A DNA stretch of 14,488 nucleotides, from NCBI GenBank assembly GCA_913048145.1, contig CAJWVP010000027.1, positions 1-14,488 on the forward strand, given 5' to 3'. The position numbers and the translations under genes are program-made. Every line of letters begins with the position of its first letter. Within the stretch, counting starts at the first letter, position 1. A model generated the notes under the pieces. It was not told where the DNA came from and made no database searches. It saw nothing but the letters and a program-made list of their open reading frames with translations. Of this stretch, positions 13,726 through 14,488 are shown in pieces. This DNA is from an uncultured Rhodospirillaceae bacterium. GTDB taxonomy: Bacteria; Pseudomonadota; Alphaproteobacteria; Rhodospirillales; Casp-alpha2.

Positions 13726-14488
13726 TTAGCGCGCCGACGCCGGTACCTTGATGCCCGTTTCGTCATAATACTTGAGCGCGCCCGGGTGGATTTTGCCGTA
13801 GACGTTGACTAGCAACTTGCCAGAGACGCCATTCCACCAGGCATTGTCGGCGCCCATGGGTTTCTTCTGCGCCCAGTAGGTCTTGGTTACCGCATAGGCC
13901 GTTTCGTTGTCCATGGCCGTTGTTGTATGCGCAACAACCGGAAGAGAAGTGGTCGTGGTGGCGCCAGCAACACCCGCGTAGGTTCCGCCTGGGATAACCA
14001 GCTTCGTGCGCTTCGTTTTTTTGATCTGCTCGTCATTCAGCGACAGCAGCGTCACGCCCGTGCTGGCGGCAGCCTCAATCACGTTTGGCGCAGGGTAGGA
14101 GCCAGCCGTAACGAAACCGTCGATCTGCTTGTTCTTCAATGCGTTAACGGCGGCATTTAGTTCCACGTTGGCCAGCTTCACTTTACCCTCAAGGCCGAAT
14201 AGCTTGAGGTACTTGGCGCCTTCGCGCGCACCGAAAGACCCCTTGCCGATAAGGATCGTCTTGCCGTCCAGGCTGGCGAAATCGGTCACACCAGAATCCT
14301 TATGCAGCACGAAATGCATGGTCAGCGACGGGATCGGGAATAGGGCACGGATTTCAGCGTACTTGGGATCGGTCTTGCCCTTGAACATGGCCAAACCCTT
14401 TTGTGCCAGCTTGACCAACACGGGCGGCGTAGTGAACACATAGTTACCCTTGCGCTTGGCCGCCTCCTTGACATTCTGGACGGAGCCC
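13726..14488 (-). CDS. TAXI family TRAP solute-binding protein (5' partial)
   Basis: Periplasmic receptor of the TAXI (TRAP-associated extracytoplasmic immunogenic) family, which captures the solute and delivers it to the fused permease encoded 34 bases downstream. About 253 residues are present. The frame stays open to the right edge (GSVQNVKEAAKRKGNYVF precedes the first possible internal start), so the signal peptide and N-terminal lobe are outside. Visible family features are the SLDGKTILIGKGSFG segment, LNAAVNALKNKQIDGFV, which lines the ligand cleft, GTYAGV, and the C-terminal GKIHPGALKYYDETGIKVP. The usual ligands of characterised members are glutamate, glutamine or dicarboxylates, but the ligand here cannot be read from the sequence. 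Confidence 0.92.
   Translation of the reverse strand, partial: GSVQNVKEAAKRKGNYVFTTPPVLVKLAQKGLAMFKGKTDPKYAEIRALFPIPSLTMHFVLHKDSGVTDFASLDGKTILIGKGSFGAREGAKYLKLFGLEGKVKLANVELNAAVNALKNKQIDGFVTAGSYPAPNVIEAAASTGVTLLSLNDEQIKKTKRTKLVIPGGTYAGVAGATTTTSLPVVAHTTTAMDNETAYAVTKTYWAQKKPMGADNAWWNGVSGKLLVNVYGKIHPGALKYYDETGIKVPASAR

Overview
The window looks like chromosome from a GC-rich alphaproteobacterium, plausibly of the Rhodospirillales. This is inferred from codon use, from the proteins (C-minus ribosomal protein S4, single-module QueF, TAXI-type TRAP transporter) and from a high-GC background with AT-richer gaps. No rRNA, tRNA, insertion sequence, integrase, phage gene or CRISPR array was seen. Most of the window is ordinary housekeeping and metabolic sequence. 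The less ordinary items are gene remnants, two oddly built small proteins and the arrangement of tRNA-queuosine genes.

Layout. 1-211: 3' end of a monothiol glutaredoxin gene (grxD type). 447-1049 (the open frame reaches back to 318): an unrecognised, very arginine/glutamine-rich coiled-coil protein. 1050-1347: AT-rich gap with no gene. 1348-1962 (minus): rpsD, with a good sigma70-like promoter about 120 bases upstream. 2291-2854 (minus): HNH endonuclease-family protein. 2947-3624 (minus): phospholipase/carboxylesterase. Divergent from it, 3711-4541 (plus): gluQ, followed by an in-frame, protein-like tail of unknown meaning. 4774-5748 (plus): Gfo/Idh/MocA oxidoreductase. 5781-6098: broken remnant of an Lrp/AsnC regulator with an in-frame TAG and no helix-turn-helix domain.

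6102-9943 (plus): a tight run queA, D-threonine aldolase-like gene, tgt, queF, ending in two hairpins. 10046-10438: an OsmC-like protein that has lost the segment carrying the first reactive cysteine. It overlaps 10411-11919, an AMP-forming acyl-CoA synthetase. Facing it, with a 4-base tail-to-tail overlap, is a minus-strand TRAP operon: TAXI solute receptor (13726 to the window edge, partial) followed by a fused permease (11916-13691).

How the genes work together. QueF makes preQ1, Tgt inserts it into tRNA, QueA converts it to epoxyqueuosine, and GluQ glutamylates queuosine on tRNA-Asp. The window therefore holds four steps of the tRNA wobble-base queuosine pathway, three in one apparent operon and gluQ about 1.6 kb upstream. 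The preQ0 genes (queC, queD, queE) and an epoxyqueuosine reductase are not here. The aldolase-like gene between queA and tgt has no known role in that pathway. The TRAP pair imports an unidentified organic acid-like solute, and the neighbouring acyl-CoA synthetase might activate it, though nothing in the sequence proves this. No clearly new multi-gene system is evident. The best leads are the arginine-rich coiled-coil orphan, the aldolase in the queuosine operon, the OsmC variant and the Lrp remnant.
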